Source of the DNA: a virus
DNA length: 33,283 bases
Reading direction: 5' to 3' (one strand)
IMG/VR virus record: IMGVR_UViG_3300025137_000144
Location: 1 to 33,283 of that record
The notes beneath the pieces are model-generated. The model was not told where the DNA came from. It did not search any database and saw only the letters and a list, made by a program, of their open reading frames with translations. How positions within the stretch are numbered: position 1 is the first letter of the stretch; each line of letters opens with the position of its first letter. Positions 14,182 to 22,558 of this stretch are shown piece after piece. Position numbers and translations under genes: made by a program.

Positions 14182-14385
14182 ATGAGCAAAACCCTAACTG
14201 AAGACGTAGCTCTGCCTTTAAAAGTATATGATTTAATTGATTTGTTAAATGAGGTGTTCCCTGAACAGTCTCCATTAATAACAGATGATACTAAAACTAT
14301 ATATTTTAAAGCAGGACAACGAGATGTGGTTAAATTTATTAATACTTTAAAAGAGAGGTCAGAAGACAATGTGCATGGGAAGTAG
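14182..14385 (+). CDS. Small protein of unknown function, first gene of the late block (67 aa)
   Basis: ATG at 14182 follows AAGGATAAT, seven bases after the candidate promoter. The 67-residue product (MSKTLTEDVALPLKVYDLID at its start) looks like a compact alpha/beta protein with two amphipathic helices around YDLIDLLNEVFPE and DVVKFINTLKER. No motif is recognised. It overlaps the next gene by 17 bases. The promoter-proximal position suggests high expression, but the role is unknown. Confidence 0.7.
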   Translation: MSKTLTEDVALPLKVYDLIDLLNEVFPEQSPLITDDTKTIYFKAGQRDVVKFINTLKERSEDNVHGK

Positions 14386-14581
14386 TAAAGCTCCAGTGAG
14401 ACCAGATGCAAATAGAAACTTTGTAGATGGAAATGCGTATGACCCTAAATCCTCTCCTTTTGATAATCCTGAAGCTTCTGAAATTGACGTAGGTGGTACA
14501 GAACCTAAGAAAATTAAGAAGCCTGATACATACGGTGCAGGAGGCATAGAAGGCTCTAGCACTGGATTAACCATTTTATAA
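14369..14581 (+). CDS. Small MCM-protein upstream of portal, possible T7 gp7.3-like (70 aa)
   Basis: ATG at 14369 follows AGAGAGG. The 70-residue product starts MCMGSSKAP, is Pro/Asn-rich and disordered-looking, and ends in a Gly/Ser-rich tail (GAGGIEGSSTGLTIL). The next gene also starts MCM, suggesting related or coupled products. In T7 the small gp7.3, with a Gly-rich end, sits just before the portal and is a virion and tail-assembly protein; position and tail composition fit, but similarity is too short to prove it. N-terminal MC might bind metal or form a disulphide, which is speculation. Confidence 0.6.
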   Translation: MCMGSSKAPVRPDANRNFVDGNAYDPKSSPFDNPEASEIDVGGTEPKKIKKPDTYGAGGIEGSSTGLTIL

Positions 14582-14597
14582 AAAGGAGATATACATT

Positions 14598-14822
14598 ATG
14601 TGTATGCCATCAAAAAGCAAACCACCTGCACCTGCACCTGCTCCAGTACGAAGCATGTCGCCTATAGGTGAAGATTTAGTACCAAAACTTAAAACTGCAG
14701 AAGAAGAAGTAGACATGAAGAAAAAGAAAAAGAAAGTTAAAAAAGCAGGTACATCATCTTTAATGACATCAGGATTAGGTATTCCTACTAAAACATCTAG
14801 TAGTGGAATAGCTACTTCTTAA
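14598..14822 (+). CDS. Second MCM-protein upstream of portal, possible T7 gp7.3-like (74 aa)
   Basis: ATG at 14598 follows AAAGGAG. The 74-residue product starts MCMPSKSKPPAPAPAP, has a lysine cluster (MKKKKKKVKKAG) in the middle and ends Ser/Gly/Thr-rich (SSLMTSGLGIPTKTSSSG). T7 gp7.3, the tail-assembly protein, has the same layout: basic lysine-rich regions and a Ser/Gly-rich end, located before the portal gene. It is low complexity, so homology is uncertain. Its stop lies three bases before the portal ATG. Confidence 0.6.
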   Translation: MCMPSKSKPPAPAPAPVRSMSPIGEDLVPKLKTAEEEVDMKKKKKKVKKAGTSSLMTSGLGIPTKTSSSGIATS

Positions 14823-14825
14823 TTC

Positions 14826-16382
14826 ATGGATTACAATAGCGGACAATCAACAGCAAAAGAGCGATACGAAAAGCTAAAACAAGACAGGCAATATTTCCTA
14901 GATAGAGCTAGAGAGTGTTCAGAACTCACTATTCCATCTTTAATACCTGATGAAAGTTTTACAAAATCATCAGATTTATATTCACCATATCAATCAGTAG
15001 GTGCTAGAGGCGTAAACAATTTAGCATCTAAACTTCTATTACTTTTACTCCCACCAAACTCTCCATTTTTTAGGTTACAAGTAAGTGGTGATGCCAAGAA
15101 AGAAATGGCTGAACAACAAGGCGTTAAAACTGCTGTTGAAAAAGCATTGGCAGAAATTGAGCGTTCAGTAAGTAATAAAATAGAAGAGTTATCGTTAAGA
15201 GTTTCAGTCTTTGAAGCTTTAAAACATTTGATTGTTGGAGGGAATGTTCTTACTTATTTACCAAAAGACGGCAACATGCGTGTATATCCTCTTACACAAT
15301 TTGTTTGTAAAAGAGATTCATCTGGTGAATTATTAGAAATTATAATTAAAGAAAATATTGCACACAGTGCTTTAGACCCTGACATATTAGAACAAATAAA
15401 AAACAACGGTGATTACAAAGATGATGAAGAGTGTGAAATATATACTCATATCTATAAGCTAGACACTAAAAAGTTTTACATTTGCCAAGAAGTTATGGGT
15501 ATTAAAATACCATCTACAATAGGAACACTAATGGCAGACGCAATGCCTTATCAATCACTACGTATGATTAGAGTTGATAATGAAGATTATGGTAGAAGTT
15601 TTGTAGAAGAATTTATTGGAGACTTAAAAAGTCTTGAAGGATTATCACAGGCACTTGTTGAAAGTGCAGCAGCTTCTAGTAAAGTAGTATTCTTAGTTAG
15701 ACCAAATGCAGTTACTCGTAAAAAAGATTTAGCAGGCACAAGTAATGGAGATATTATTACAGGTTCAAAAGAAGATGTGTCTGTCTTACAAACTGATAAA
15801 CAATATGATTTACAAGTTGTTGAAAGAAGTATTCAAAAATTAGAAGAGCGTATGTCTTATGCGTTCTTACTACATACTGCAATACAAAGAAATGCAGAAA
15901 GAGTAACAGCTCAAGAAATTAGATACATGGCAGAACAGCTTGAAACAAGTATGGGTGGTGTGTACTCTTTACTATCACAAGAATTACAACTTCCTTTAGT
16001 AAGTGTTTTGATGAAACGCATGACACAAGCTAAAGAAATACCGTCTCTACCTAAGGGCACAGTGAAGCCAACAATTATAACTGGCATTGAGGCTCTCGGT
16101 AGAGGCAATGATTTACAAAAGCTACGAGAATTTATTGGAGAGATAGGAAATCTTGCACAAATAAATCCTCAAGTGGTACAATCTTTAAACACACAAGATT
16201 TAATAAACCGAATAGCTACAGGTCTAGGAATAGACACTGAAGGTTTACTAAAAAGCCAAGAAGAACTTATGGCTGAACAAGAAGCACAACAAGAGCAGGC
16301 TCAACAACAACAAATGATGGAGATGGCACAGAAAGCTGCCCCTCAAGTCGCTAATAACTTAACTAAAAACATGACTGAATGA
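14826..16382 (+). CDS. Portal (head-tail connector) protein, T7 gp8-like (518 aa)
   Basis: ATG at 14826 lies three bases after the preceding stop. There is no good ribosome binding site, so translation probably depends on the upstream gene. The 518 residues match T7 gp8 (536) in length and in key stretches: a helical N terminus (YEKLKQDRQYFLDRARECSE), a conserved GARGVNNLASKLLLLLLPP near 58-76, and a Gln-rich C-terminal tail (EAQQEQAQQQQMMEMA). Twelve copies would form the ring through which DNA enters and leaves the head. It is followed by scaffold and capsid genes, as in T7. Confidence 0.95.
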   Translation: MDYNSGQSTAKERYEKLKQDRQYFLDRARECSELTIPSLIPDESFTKSSDLYSPYQSVGARGVNNLASKLLLLLLPPNSPFFRLQVSGDAKKEMAEQQGVKTAVEKALAEIERSVSNKIEELSLRVSVFEALKHLIVGGNVLTYLPKDGNMRVYPLTQFVCKRDSSGELLEIIIKENIAHSALDPDILEQIKNNGDYKDDEECEIYTHIYKLDTKKFYICQEVMGIKIPSTIGTLMADAMPYQSLRMIRVDNEDYGRSFVEEFIGDLKSLEGLSQALVESAAASSKVVFLVRPNAVTRKKDLAGTSNGDIITGSKEDVSVLQTDKQYDLQVVERSIQKLEERMSYAFLLHTAIQRNAERVTAQEIRYMAEQLETSMGGVYSLLSQELQLPLVSVLMKRMTQAKEIPSLPKGTVKPTIITGIEALGRGNDLQKLREFIGEIGNLAQINPQVVQSLNTQDLINRIATGLGIDTEGLLKSQEELMAEQEAQQEQAQQQQMMEMAQKAAPQVANNLTKNMTE

Positions 16383-16391
16383 GGTAATTAA

Positions 16392-17129
16392 ATGGTAGAT
16401 AAAGTAGAAATTAGTGAAGCAGAAACGACAGAAGAAAAGCCAGTTGAAGAAACTGTAGCAGAACGTCCTGACGGACTTCCTGAAAAATTTAAAAATGTTG
16501 AAGAGATGGTAAAATCTTATTCTGAACTTGAGACTAAATTAGGTACAAAGTCTGAAGATACAGAAGCAGTTAAAGAAGAAACCAAAGATGATACAAGTGA
16601 TAATAATTTAGAAATTGCAGAAAAAGCTGTATCTGAAGCAGGCTTAGACATGACATCATTAGAAACAGAATATAAAGAAAATGGTGAATTAAATGAAAAA
16701 AGCTACACCGCTTTAGAAAAAGCAGGTATTCCTAAAGAGTATGTAGATGCCTTTATTAATGGACAAACTGCGTTACAACAGCAACAAGCTGCAGAAGTTA
16801 AAGGCTTAGTTGGAGGTGACGATGCTTATACACAAATGACAACGTGGGCAGGCGAAAATTTAACTGACGGTGAAAAACAAGCTTATAACGACAGTGTAAA
16901 CTCTAATAACATGGAGTCTATTAAATTAGCTGTTGCAGGTTTAAAAGCTAAGTTTGAATCAATGAATGGTTCTGAGCCTAGTTTACTTAATGGCAGACAA
17001 TCAACAACCACAGAAGCAGGCTATCAATCTTGGGCACAAGTAACAGAAGCAATGGCTGACCCTCGTTACACTAAGGATTCAGCTTACCAAGACGCAGTAA
17101 AATCTAAATTAGCTAACAGTAATTTATAG
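16392..17129 (+). CDS. Capsid assembly scaffolding protein, T7 gp9-like (245 aa)
   Basis: ATG at 16392 follows GAGGTAATTA. The 245-residue product is strongly acidic and Glu/Lys/Ala-rich, with a long low-complexity N-terminal third (ETTEEKPVEETVAE) followed by the scaffold pattern PDGLPEKFKNVEEMVKSYSE at about residues 26-45. Its length and gene order (portal, scaffold, capsid) match T7 gp9 (307, here shorter). Scaffold proteins fill the procapsid and leave before maturation. The C terminus is tryptophan-containing (YQSWAQVTEAMADPRY), common in podovirus scaffolds. Confidence 0.9.
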   Translation: MVDKVEISEAETTEEKPVEETVAERPDGLPEKFKNVEEMVKSYSELETKLGTKSEDTEAVKEETKDDTSDNNLEIAEKAVSEAGLDMTSLETEYKENGELNEKSYTALEKAGIPKEYVDAFINGQTALQQQQAAEVKGLVGGDDAYTQMTTWAGENLTDGEKQAYNDSVNSNNMESIKLAVAGLKAKFESMNGSEPSLLNGRQSTTTEAGYQSWAQVTEAMADPRYTKDSAYQDAVKSKLANSNL

Positions 17130-17137
17130 GAGTAAGT

Positions 17138-17263
17138 ATGTCTTTATATAAAAATATTAATAAACGTAAAAAAGCAGGAACAAGCAGACCTAAATCTAAA
17201 TCAACTGTATCTGCAAAATCATATGCAAATATGAAAGCAGGTTTTCCTAAAAAGAAAAAGTGA
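17138..17263 (+). CDS. Very small basic protein between scaffold and capsid (41 aa)
   Basis: ATG at 17138 follows TAGGAG. The 41-residue product is rich in lysine and serine: MSLYKNINKRKKAGTSRPKS, then ANMKAGFPKKKK at the end. Very small basic proteins ending in a lysine run occur in other tailed phages near structural genes, but I cannot name a function. A role as a head-associated or DNA-compaction protein is possible. The stop overlaps the GTG start of the next frame (GTGA). Confidence 0.6.
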   Translation: MSLYKNINKRKKAGTSRPKSKSTVSAKSYANMKAGFPKKKK

Positions 17264-17460
17264 TTTATTATGTGATGGTATTTAGTACCATGCTGACACC
17301 TATGGGTTCAAGTGATTGGACATATGCGGGGCATTTTACTAACTGCACTCAAGCTTATCAATTCGTAAAAAAAAATCATCCTGAAGCAACATCAACACGT
17401 TGTATGTTGGAAGAATATATTTATATGCCAAAAGATTTAGAATATAAATATCACATTTAA
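17260..17460 (+). CDS. Small protein with hydrophobic N terminus, function unknown (66 aa)
   Basis: The frame opens at GTG 17260, overlapping the previous stop; ATG at 17275 is an alternative. The product begins MIYYVMVFSTMLTPMG, a moderately hydrophobic stretch that could be a weak signal or membrane segment, followed by SSDWTYAGHFTNCTQAYQFV and two cysteines (about residues 29 and 48). Such an arrangement could be a small exported or disulphide-containing protein. No ribosome binding site is clear, so coupling to the upstream gene is likely. Function unknown. Confidence 0.5.
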   Translation: MIYYVMVFSTMLTPMGSSDWTYAGHFTNCTQAYQFVKKNHPEATSTRCMLEEYIYMPKDLEYKYHI

Positions 17461-17471
17461 TTGGAAAATAA

Positions 17472-17708
17472 ATGACACTTAAAAAACATCAAAGTCCTAG
17501 TGGCGGTTTAAATGCAGCAGGACGAGCTCATTTTAAAAAGAAAGGACATAACCTTAAACCACCTGTAACAGGCAAGCCAAAAGCAGGTTCAAAGGATGCA
17601 AATCGCAAAAAGAGTTTCTGTGCTCGCATGAGCGGTGTTAAAGGAGCAATGAAAAAAAATGGTAAACCTACCAGAAAAGCTTTAGCTTTAAGAAAATGGA
17701 AATGTTAA
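17472..17708 (+). CDS. Small basic DUF6321-like phage protein (78 aa)
   Basis: ATG at 17472 has only a weak site (TTGGAAAATAA). The 78 residues are very basic and match a small conserved phage family: GGLNAAGRAHFKKKGHNLKP, then KAGSKDANRKKSFCARMSGV and a Lys/Arg-rich end (GKPTRKALALRKWKC). I recall this as DUF6321, common near phage head genes, with no established function; a nucleic-acid-binding role is suggested by charge. It is the last gene before the long capsid leader. Confidence 0.75.
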   Translation: MTLKKHQSPSGGLNAAGRAHFKKKGHNLKPPVTGKPKAGSKDANRKKSFCARMSGVKGAMKKNGKPTRKALALRKWKC

Positions 17709-17709
17709 T

Positions 17710-17732
17710 AGTTGTGCGACCTTTTTAGGTGG
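17710..17732 (+). promoter_or_regulatory. Diverged candidate promoter upstream of capsid gene
   Basis: AGTTGTGCGACCTTTTTAGG, with two further G within three bases, aligns without gaps to the promoter-3 sequence with 16 of 23 positions the same by hand count. It sits at the start of the 149-base capsid leader, where T7 carries its strong gene-10 promoter. The CTTTTTAG half is well kept, but the TAAAGTRCCC half is poor. Confidence 0.35.
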
Positions 17733-17781
17733 CAACTGCCCTAACATAATTAGGAAAGTAACATGACCTTTCTGCGGAAAG
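17711..17781 (+). promoter_or_regulatory. Structured leader before the capsid gene: three short hairpins
   Basis: Three stem-loops can be drawn in order. ACCT/AGGT around TTTT (17719-17730) lies within an outer GTTG/CAAC. CCTAA/TTAGG encloses CATAA (17740-17754). CTTTC/GAAAG encloses TGCG (17768-17781). The whole 17709-17857 leader is non-coding. It may hold RNA processing or stabilising elements for capsid mRNA; T7 has an RNase III site near its capsid gene. Confidence 0.45.
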
Positions 17782-17857
17782 ACAATCTTGATTATAGCAC
17801 TGAAAATGTAAGGCTTTTTAATTAACACTAACATTAACTTAACGATAGGAGTATGAT

Positions 17858-18841
17858 ATGGCAGCAGCAGCACCAGTATCAGTCGGTAGAGTCGATGCCA
17901 GTGGTTCTGAAGATGCTTTATTTCTGAAAGTTTTTGCAGGAGAAGTTTTAACTTCTTTTGAAAGAGCCTCAGTAACAGCAGGTGCGGAAATGGTGAGAGC
18001 CATTGCTAACGGTAAGTCAGCAACCTTCCCAGTTATGGGTAGAATTGCAGCAGCTTATCACACCGCAGGTGCAGAAATCACAGGTAGTGACGTAAACCAC
18101 AGCGAGAAAGTCATCACAATTAATGACTTACTTTTAAGCTCAGTTTTCTTGAGCAACATCGAAGAGGCTAAAAACCACTGGGATGTAAGAAGTGCATATT
18201 CAGCAGAAATTGGCAGAGCATTAGCTTTCCAAAAAGATAAGCACATTTTACAAACTATTGGTCAAGCTTCATTAGCGTCTGCAAACGTAGCTGATTCAGG
18301 CTATGGTGCAGGTACTACAATTACAGATGCAGGCATAGCGTCAGCAACAGATGCAACAGCAGCTAACGCAATGATTGACTCTCTGTTTGATGCAGCAAAA
18401 GCACTAGATAATAACTTTGTGCCTAAAGAAGGACGTAAGTGCTTCCTTAGAACAGAGGAATATTACAAAATGGCTAATGCTACAAACGCAGTAAACATCG
18501 ACTTTTCAGGCGGTGCTAACGGTGGCGTAGCAGATGGTAAGGTTATGAAAGTAGCAGGTATTGAATTAGTACCTACACCACATTTTGTAGCTTCTAACAT
18601 TACAACTGGCGTAGATGCAGGTTCAGCAACAGCAGGTGGTTCAACACCACAAGCTGTGAACTTGACTAACTACGTTGCTTTAGTGTGTCATCCATCTGCA
18701 GCAGGTACAGTAAAACTTATGGACTTGGCGGTTGAGTCAGAATATGACATCAGACGACAAGGTACACTCATGGTAGCTAAGTATGCTATGGGTCATGGAG
18801 TTCTACGTCCTGAAGCAGCAGTAGGCATTAAAGAAGCGTAA
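17858..18841 (+). CDS. Major capsid protein, T7 gp10-like (327 aa)
   Basis: ATG at 17858 follows GATAGGAG. The 327 residues are near T7 gp10A (345) and align in the HK97-fold shell region: TFPVMGRIAAAYHTAGAE (57-73), SEKVITINDLLLSS (82-95), AKNHWDVRSAYSAEIG (104-119) and a C-terminal MVAKYAMGHGVLRPEA. Codon use is richer in GC and Ala/Gly than in flanking genes, as often in highly expressed capsid genes. A strong terminator follows at 18867. No frameshift signal for a longer gp10B-type product was noticed. Confidence 0.97.
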   Translation: MAAAAPVSVGRVDASGSEDALFLKVFAGEVLTSFERASVTAGAEMVRAIANGKSATFPVMGRIAAAYHTAGAEITGSDVNHSEKVITINDLLLSSVFLSNIEEAKNHWDVRSAYSAEIGRALAFQKDKHILQTIGQASLASANVADSGYGAGTTITDAGIASATDATAANAMIDSLFDAAKALDNNFVPKEGRKCFLRTEEYYKMANATNAVNIDFSGGANGGVADGKVMKVAGIELVPTPHFVASNITTGVDAGSATAGGSTPQAVNLTNYVALVCHPSAAGTVKLMDLAVESEYDIRRQGTLMVAKYAMGHGVLRPEAAVGIKEA

Positions 18842-18866
18842 TACTAGCTTCTTAGTAGTTTGGATT

Positions 18867-18897
18867 AGGGAGGCTTCGGTCTCCCTTTTCTATTTTT
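18867..18897 (+). terminator. Rho-independent-type terminator after capsid gene
   Basis: AGGGAGGC (18867-18874), a TTCG loop, and GTCTCCCT (18879-18886) form an eight-pair stem with one G-U. The T-rich run TTTTCTATTTTTT follows. The stable UUCG loop closed by C-G is characteristic. It corresponds in position to T7's major late terminator after gene 10. Confidence 0.93.
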
Positions 18898-18924
18898 TAT
18901 TTTCATAACATATAAAGGAAAAGT

Positions 18925-19521
18925 ATGGCAACCAGAATAACTCCTACAACAGAGCTAGAGGCTGTCAACATTATGCTTTCCGTTATCGGGGAAGCTCCCG
19001 TAAACACAATCACGGGAACAAACAGCGTTGACGTATCTGTCGCTAAAAATGTTCTTGATGAAACTTCAATGAGCATACAGAGCATGGGATGGAATTTTAA
19101 CATCCATGACAATTATCCCCTTTCATTAGATTCCGACAATAAAATCCCTCTTCCTGCAAATGCAGTACAAGCAGATGCCGATGATAAATCTTTTAACATT
19201 ACTATAAGAAATGGTTTTATATTTGATTTAGAAAAACACACAGACATATTTACAAAAATACCAGAAATTAATTTAGTGTTAGTTCAACAGTTTGAACATT
19301 TGCCTGAATATGCAAGACGCTATATTAATATGAAAGCAGCTAGAAGATTTGCTTCAAGATTCTTAGCTGAAGCAGAAATAGTCCAACTAATAGGACAAGA
19401 CGAACAAGAAGCTATGGTATCATTTCATCAAGCAGACAGCAGAGAAGCTGATGAAAACATCTTAAAAGGAGATGCAAACACGTTTTCAATGATTAATAGA
19501 CCTACTAGAAGGACATATTAA
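18925..19521 (+). CDS. Tail tubular protein A (gatekeeper), T7 gp11-like (198 aa)
   Basis: ATG at 18925 follows AAAGGAAAAG. The 198 residues equal T7 gp11 (196). Characteristic pieces are ELEAVNIMLSVIGEAPVNTI at 10-29, SIQSMGWNFN at 50-59 and ARRYINMKAARRFASRF near 130-147. Twelve copies would form the ring joining portal to nozzle. Its stop overlaps the next start as TAATG at 19519-19523, suggesting coupling with tail tubular protein B. Confidence 0.94.
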   Translation: MATRITPTTELEAVNIMLSVIGEAPVNTITGTNSVDVSVAKNVLDETSMSIQSMGWNFNIHDNYPLSLDSDNKIPLPANAVQADADDKSFNITIRNGFIFDLEKHTDIFTKIPEINLVLVQQFEHLPEYARRYINMKAARRFASRFLAEAEIVQLIGQDEQEAMVSFHQADSREADENILKGDANTFSMINRPTRRTY

Positions 19522-22034
19522 TGCCATATAATAAAGCGGCTCAATCATTAGTAGCTCAAAGTATCCCAAATTTTATTAACGGAGTAAGCCAACAAACCGC
19601 TACTCAAAGAGGTATTAATCAAGGACAAGAACAAATAAATTGTCAAAACAATATTGTTGACGGTTTATCAAGAAGACCTCCTTTAGAATACATTGCTACT
19701 TTAAATTCTTCCCAAATTTTTCCTAACAAAACTAAATTATGGAGCATTCAAAAAGATGCAAACCAACAATATTTTGCAGCGTTTTTCAATGGCGGCATTA
19801 AAGTCTTTGACATTCATGGGGTTGAAAAAACTGTTACGATTGAGTCAGGAAGTTCTTATCTTACTACTGCTAATCCTAAAGACGATTTTAAGCTTGTTAA
19901 TATTGCTGATTTTACTTTTGTTGCTAATAAGTCTATTGTTCCCACTGTTAGCGGTTCTACATCTGCTGCAAAAGTACAAGAGTTTTTAATCTATATAAAA
20001 GCTACAAACTATGGGCGTGAGTACACAGTTACATTAACACACCCTGATATGTCTTTTGGACATAAAGTTGTTTTCCAACTACCTTCAGGTAGTGACGCAA
20101 CAACAGACAGTGCTTTTAGAGATACAAATAAGATTAAAGATATATTACTTTATGGAACATCGAGTGAGTATTGGAACGCTTCAGCTACACAGATAGGTTT
20201 TAAAACTGTTCGTACAGACACAGGAGCAACTTTATCAACCTCACAAGGTTTAGCTAATTATGCAGGTATTACTGCTCATTTTACTTTTGAATCTTATGAT
20301 AATGTTATTTACGGAAAACCTACTGATGGAGATTTGGGTTACACAATAAGCACTAGTGATGGTTCTGGTAACACAGGTATGTACCATGTTAGAGACGAAA
20401 TACAAGATTTTACAAAGCTCCCTTTTAATTCAAAACTTGGTGTTATTATAAAAATTACAGGTGATGAAGGTGACACATTATCTGATTACTTTGTTAATTA
20501 TACAGGTGATGGTGTGTGGTCAGAAACACTTGCTCCTTCAACAAGTACAGGATTAGACACCTCTAAGATGCCTCATGCTTTAGTTGATAACAACGATGGG
20601 ACATTTACTTTTAAAGAATTACAATATACACAAAGAACTTGTGGGGATATAGACACTAACCCTAACCCTTCTTTTGTTAATAAAACAATTCAAAATTTAA
20701 CTTTTTATAAAAATAGATTAGGCATAATTGCAGGTGAAAATTTAGTATTAACTGAAAATGCTAGTTTCTTTAATTTCTTTGCAACTACTGTAACGCAAGT
20801 TTTAGATACTGACCCTATTGATATAGCAGCGTCAGGCACAAACGTAACAACATTAAAAAACACTGTATCATTTAATGAAACATTATTAATATTTTCTAAC
20901 ACAGCACAATACAAACTTGACCACACAGGTGCAGAGGTAAGTCCTACAACTGCAATATTAAATGAAGTATCAAGTTTTGAACATGAACCTTCAGTAGCTC
21001 CTGTTGCAGCAGGTAAGTTTGCATATTTTGCACAAAGCCGAAACAACAACACAGCTATAAGAGAATACTTTGCCGATGATGATACATTAACAAACGATGG
21101 TTTAGATATAACTGTGTCAGTACAAAGTTTATTACCTACAAATCCTTATCACATTATTAGTAACACCGTTGAAGATACTCTTATCTTTTTACATGCGGAT
21201 GAAGCAGATAGTGAATCAGCTCCGTTTACACCGTCATCTGATGTTACAGCTACTAATGCTACAACTATGTATGTTTACAAATACTTTTTTGATAGAGGTG
21301 AAAAAGTACAAACAGCATGGTCTCGATGGGTGTTTGATAAAGTAAAAATATTAGGTGGTTTATCAACAGAAAGTCATGTGTATATATTTGCAACAGAAAA
21401 AAGAGATACCAAATTATTTAGAATTGATTTAAGAAATTTAGAAGATACTGGATTAGGTTTTAATGTTCATATAGATTTAAAAAAATCTGTTACAGGAACA
21501 TTTAGCAGCTCAACAGGTTTAACTACATTAACTACTCCTTACGGAGAAAAAACAGGGTTAATGGCTGTAGATGCAGTAAACGGTACAGATTATGAATTAA
21601 CTTATGTCTCAGGTTCAAACTACACTTTAGTTGGTAATCACACTAATTTATTTATAGGCGTACCTTATGAATCTTTATATACTTTAAGTCCTCAATATGT
21701 CAGAGAAAACACAGGTAAAGGATTGCTTGCTGTAACTTCTGGACGTTATCAACTTAGAACAATTTCTTTTGAATATGAAAATTCTGGTTTTTTTAAAATA
21801 CAAACAGATTTATTAAATAGAGATTCATTTACTAAAACAATGACAGGTTATGTTATTGGTTTTACTGGAACACCTGATGCTGTACCACTAAGCACAGGAA
21901 CATTTAGAGTTCCAATACAATGTAAAAACACAGATACTACAGTACATATTAAAAGTGGGACATCTCATTTACCGTTCCATATTTTAAGTGCTGAGATTGA
22001 AGGTTATTACCAAAGAAGGTCACAACGAATTTAA
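19521..22034 (+). CDS. Tail tubular protein B (nozzle), T7 gp12-like (837 aa)
   Basis: ATG at 19521 is coupled to the upstream stop. The 837 residues are close to T7 gp12 (794). The N terminus has the family signature SIPNFINGVSQQTATQRG at 14-31 and DGLSRRPPLEYIA near 47-59. The rest is strand-rich with a propeller-like character. Six copies would form the conical nozzle, to which tail fibres attach at the interface with gp11. Its stop overlaps the next ATG by one base. I see no inserted lysin domain. Confidence 0.94.
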   Translation: MPYNKAAQSLVAQSIPNFINGVSQQTATQRGINQGQEQINCQNNIVDGLSRRPPLEYIATLNSSQIFPNKTKLWSIQKDANQQYFAAFFNGGIKVFDIHGVEKTVTIESGSSYLTTANPKDDFKLVNIADFTFVANKSIVPTVSGSTSAAKVQEFLIYIKATNYGREYTVTLTHPDMSFGHKVVFQLPSGSDATTDSAFRDTNKIKDILLYGTSSEYWNASATQIGFKTVRTDTGATLSTSQGLANYAGITAHFTFESYDNVIYGKPTDGDLGYTISTSDGSGNTGMYHVRDEIQDFTKLPFNSKLGVIIKITGDEGDTLSDYFVNYTGDGVWSETLAPSTSTGLDTSKMPHALVDNNDGTFTFKELQYTQRTCGDIDTNPNPSFVNKTIQNLTFYKNRLGIIAGENLVLTENASFFNFFATTVTQVLDTDPIDIAASGTNVTTLKNTVSFNETLLIFSNTAQYKLDHTGAEVSPTTAILNEVSSFEHEPSVAPVAAGKFAYFAQSRNNNTAIREYFADDDTLTNDGLDITVSVQSLLPTNPYHIISNTVEDTLIFLHADEADSESAPFTPSSDVTATNATTMYVYKYFFDRGEKVQTAWSRWVFDKVKILGGLSTESHVYIFATEKRDTKLFRIDLRNLEDTGLGFNVHIDLKKSVTGTFSSSTGLTTLTTPYGEKTGLMAVDAVNGTDYELTYVSGSNYTLVGNHTNLFIGVPYESLYTLSPQYVRENTGKGLLAVTSGRYQLRTISFEYENSGFFKIQTDLLNRDSFTKTMTGYVIGFTGTPDAVPLSTGTFRVPIQCKNTDTTVHIKSGTSHLPFHILSAEIEGYYQRRSQRI

Positions 22035-22558
22035 TGACCAACAAACAAGCTTATGTAAGATTAGCAAAGATTAAAGATGCTGTAGAACTCGCCCCTAAAA
22101 TAAGAGAAGCAGATGTTAAAGAAATTAAAGCATCTGATAATGCAACACCTTTAGAAGCTTTAGTATTACCTTTTACTTATGAAAATAATAATAAAGTTAA
22201 AACTTTTAGTATTATTGGAACAGGTGAAGAAGGTGTTATCGGCATGTTTGGCGTAGTGCCAAGTGATGTAGAACATCATGGTGTTGCGTGGATGTTAGCT
22301 TCTGATTTACTTTTTAACCATACTCTTCGTTTTTTAAAAGAGTGCCCATTTTGGGTAGAAGAGATGGGTAAAGATTACAAAGTTCTTTATAATTTTGTAG
22401 ATAAAGAAAATGAGTATGCAGTTCGTTGGTTAAAATTTTTAGGATTTAAAATAACGGCTGAAGAGCCTCAATATGGATATGGAAAAATTCCATTTTTATT
22501 AATGACAAAGGAGATGATATGTGCGGATTCGCTGAAGCCAGTGCCATCCTCAGTATAG
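22034..22558 (+). CDS. Internal virion protein A, T7 gp13-like, acetyltransferase-type fold (174 aa)
   Basis: ATG at 22034 is coupled to the preceding stop. The 174 residues are longer than T7 gp13 (138). Sequence character fits the gp13 group, which resembles GNAT acyltransferases: KIREADVKEIKASD at the start, GVIGMFGVVPSD in the middle, and ENEYAVRWLKFLGFKI in the last third, a typical GNAT C-terminal pattern. The acetyl-CoA-binding loop is not clear, so catalysis is doubtful. In T7 gp13 is needed for proper virion assembly. It overlaps the next gene by 40 bases. Confidence 0.85.
   Translation: MTNKQAYVRLAKIKDAVELAPKIREADVKEIKASDNATPLEALVLPFTYENNNKVKTFSIIGTGEEGVIGMFGVVPSDVEHHGVAWMLASDLLFNHTLRFLKECPFWVEEMGKDYKVLYNFVDKENEYAVRWLKFLGFKITAEEPQYGYGKIPFLLMTKEMICADSLKPVPSSV

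Noticed and set aside
22333-22370. A further promoter-like match (AGTGCCC...TTTT...TAGAAG)
   Set aside because: It lies inside the gp13-like coding sequence, has extra bases between the two halves and lacks the TAAA part.
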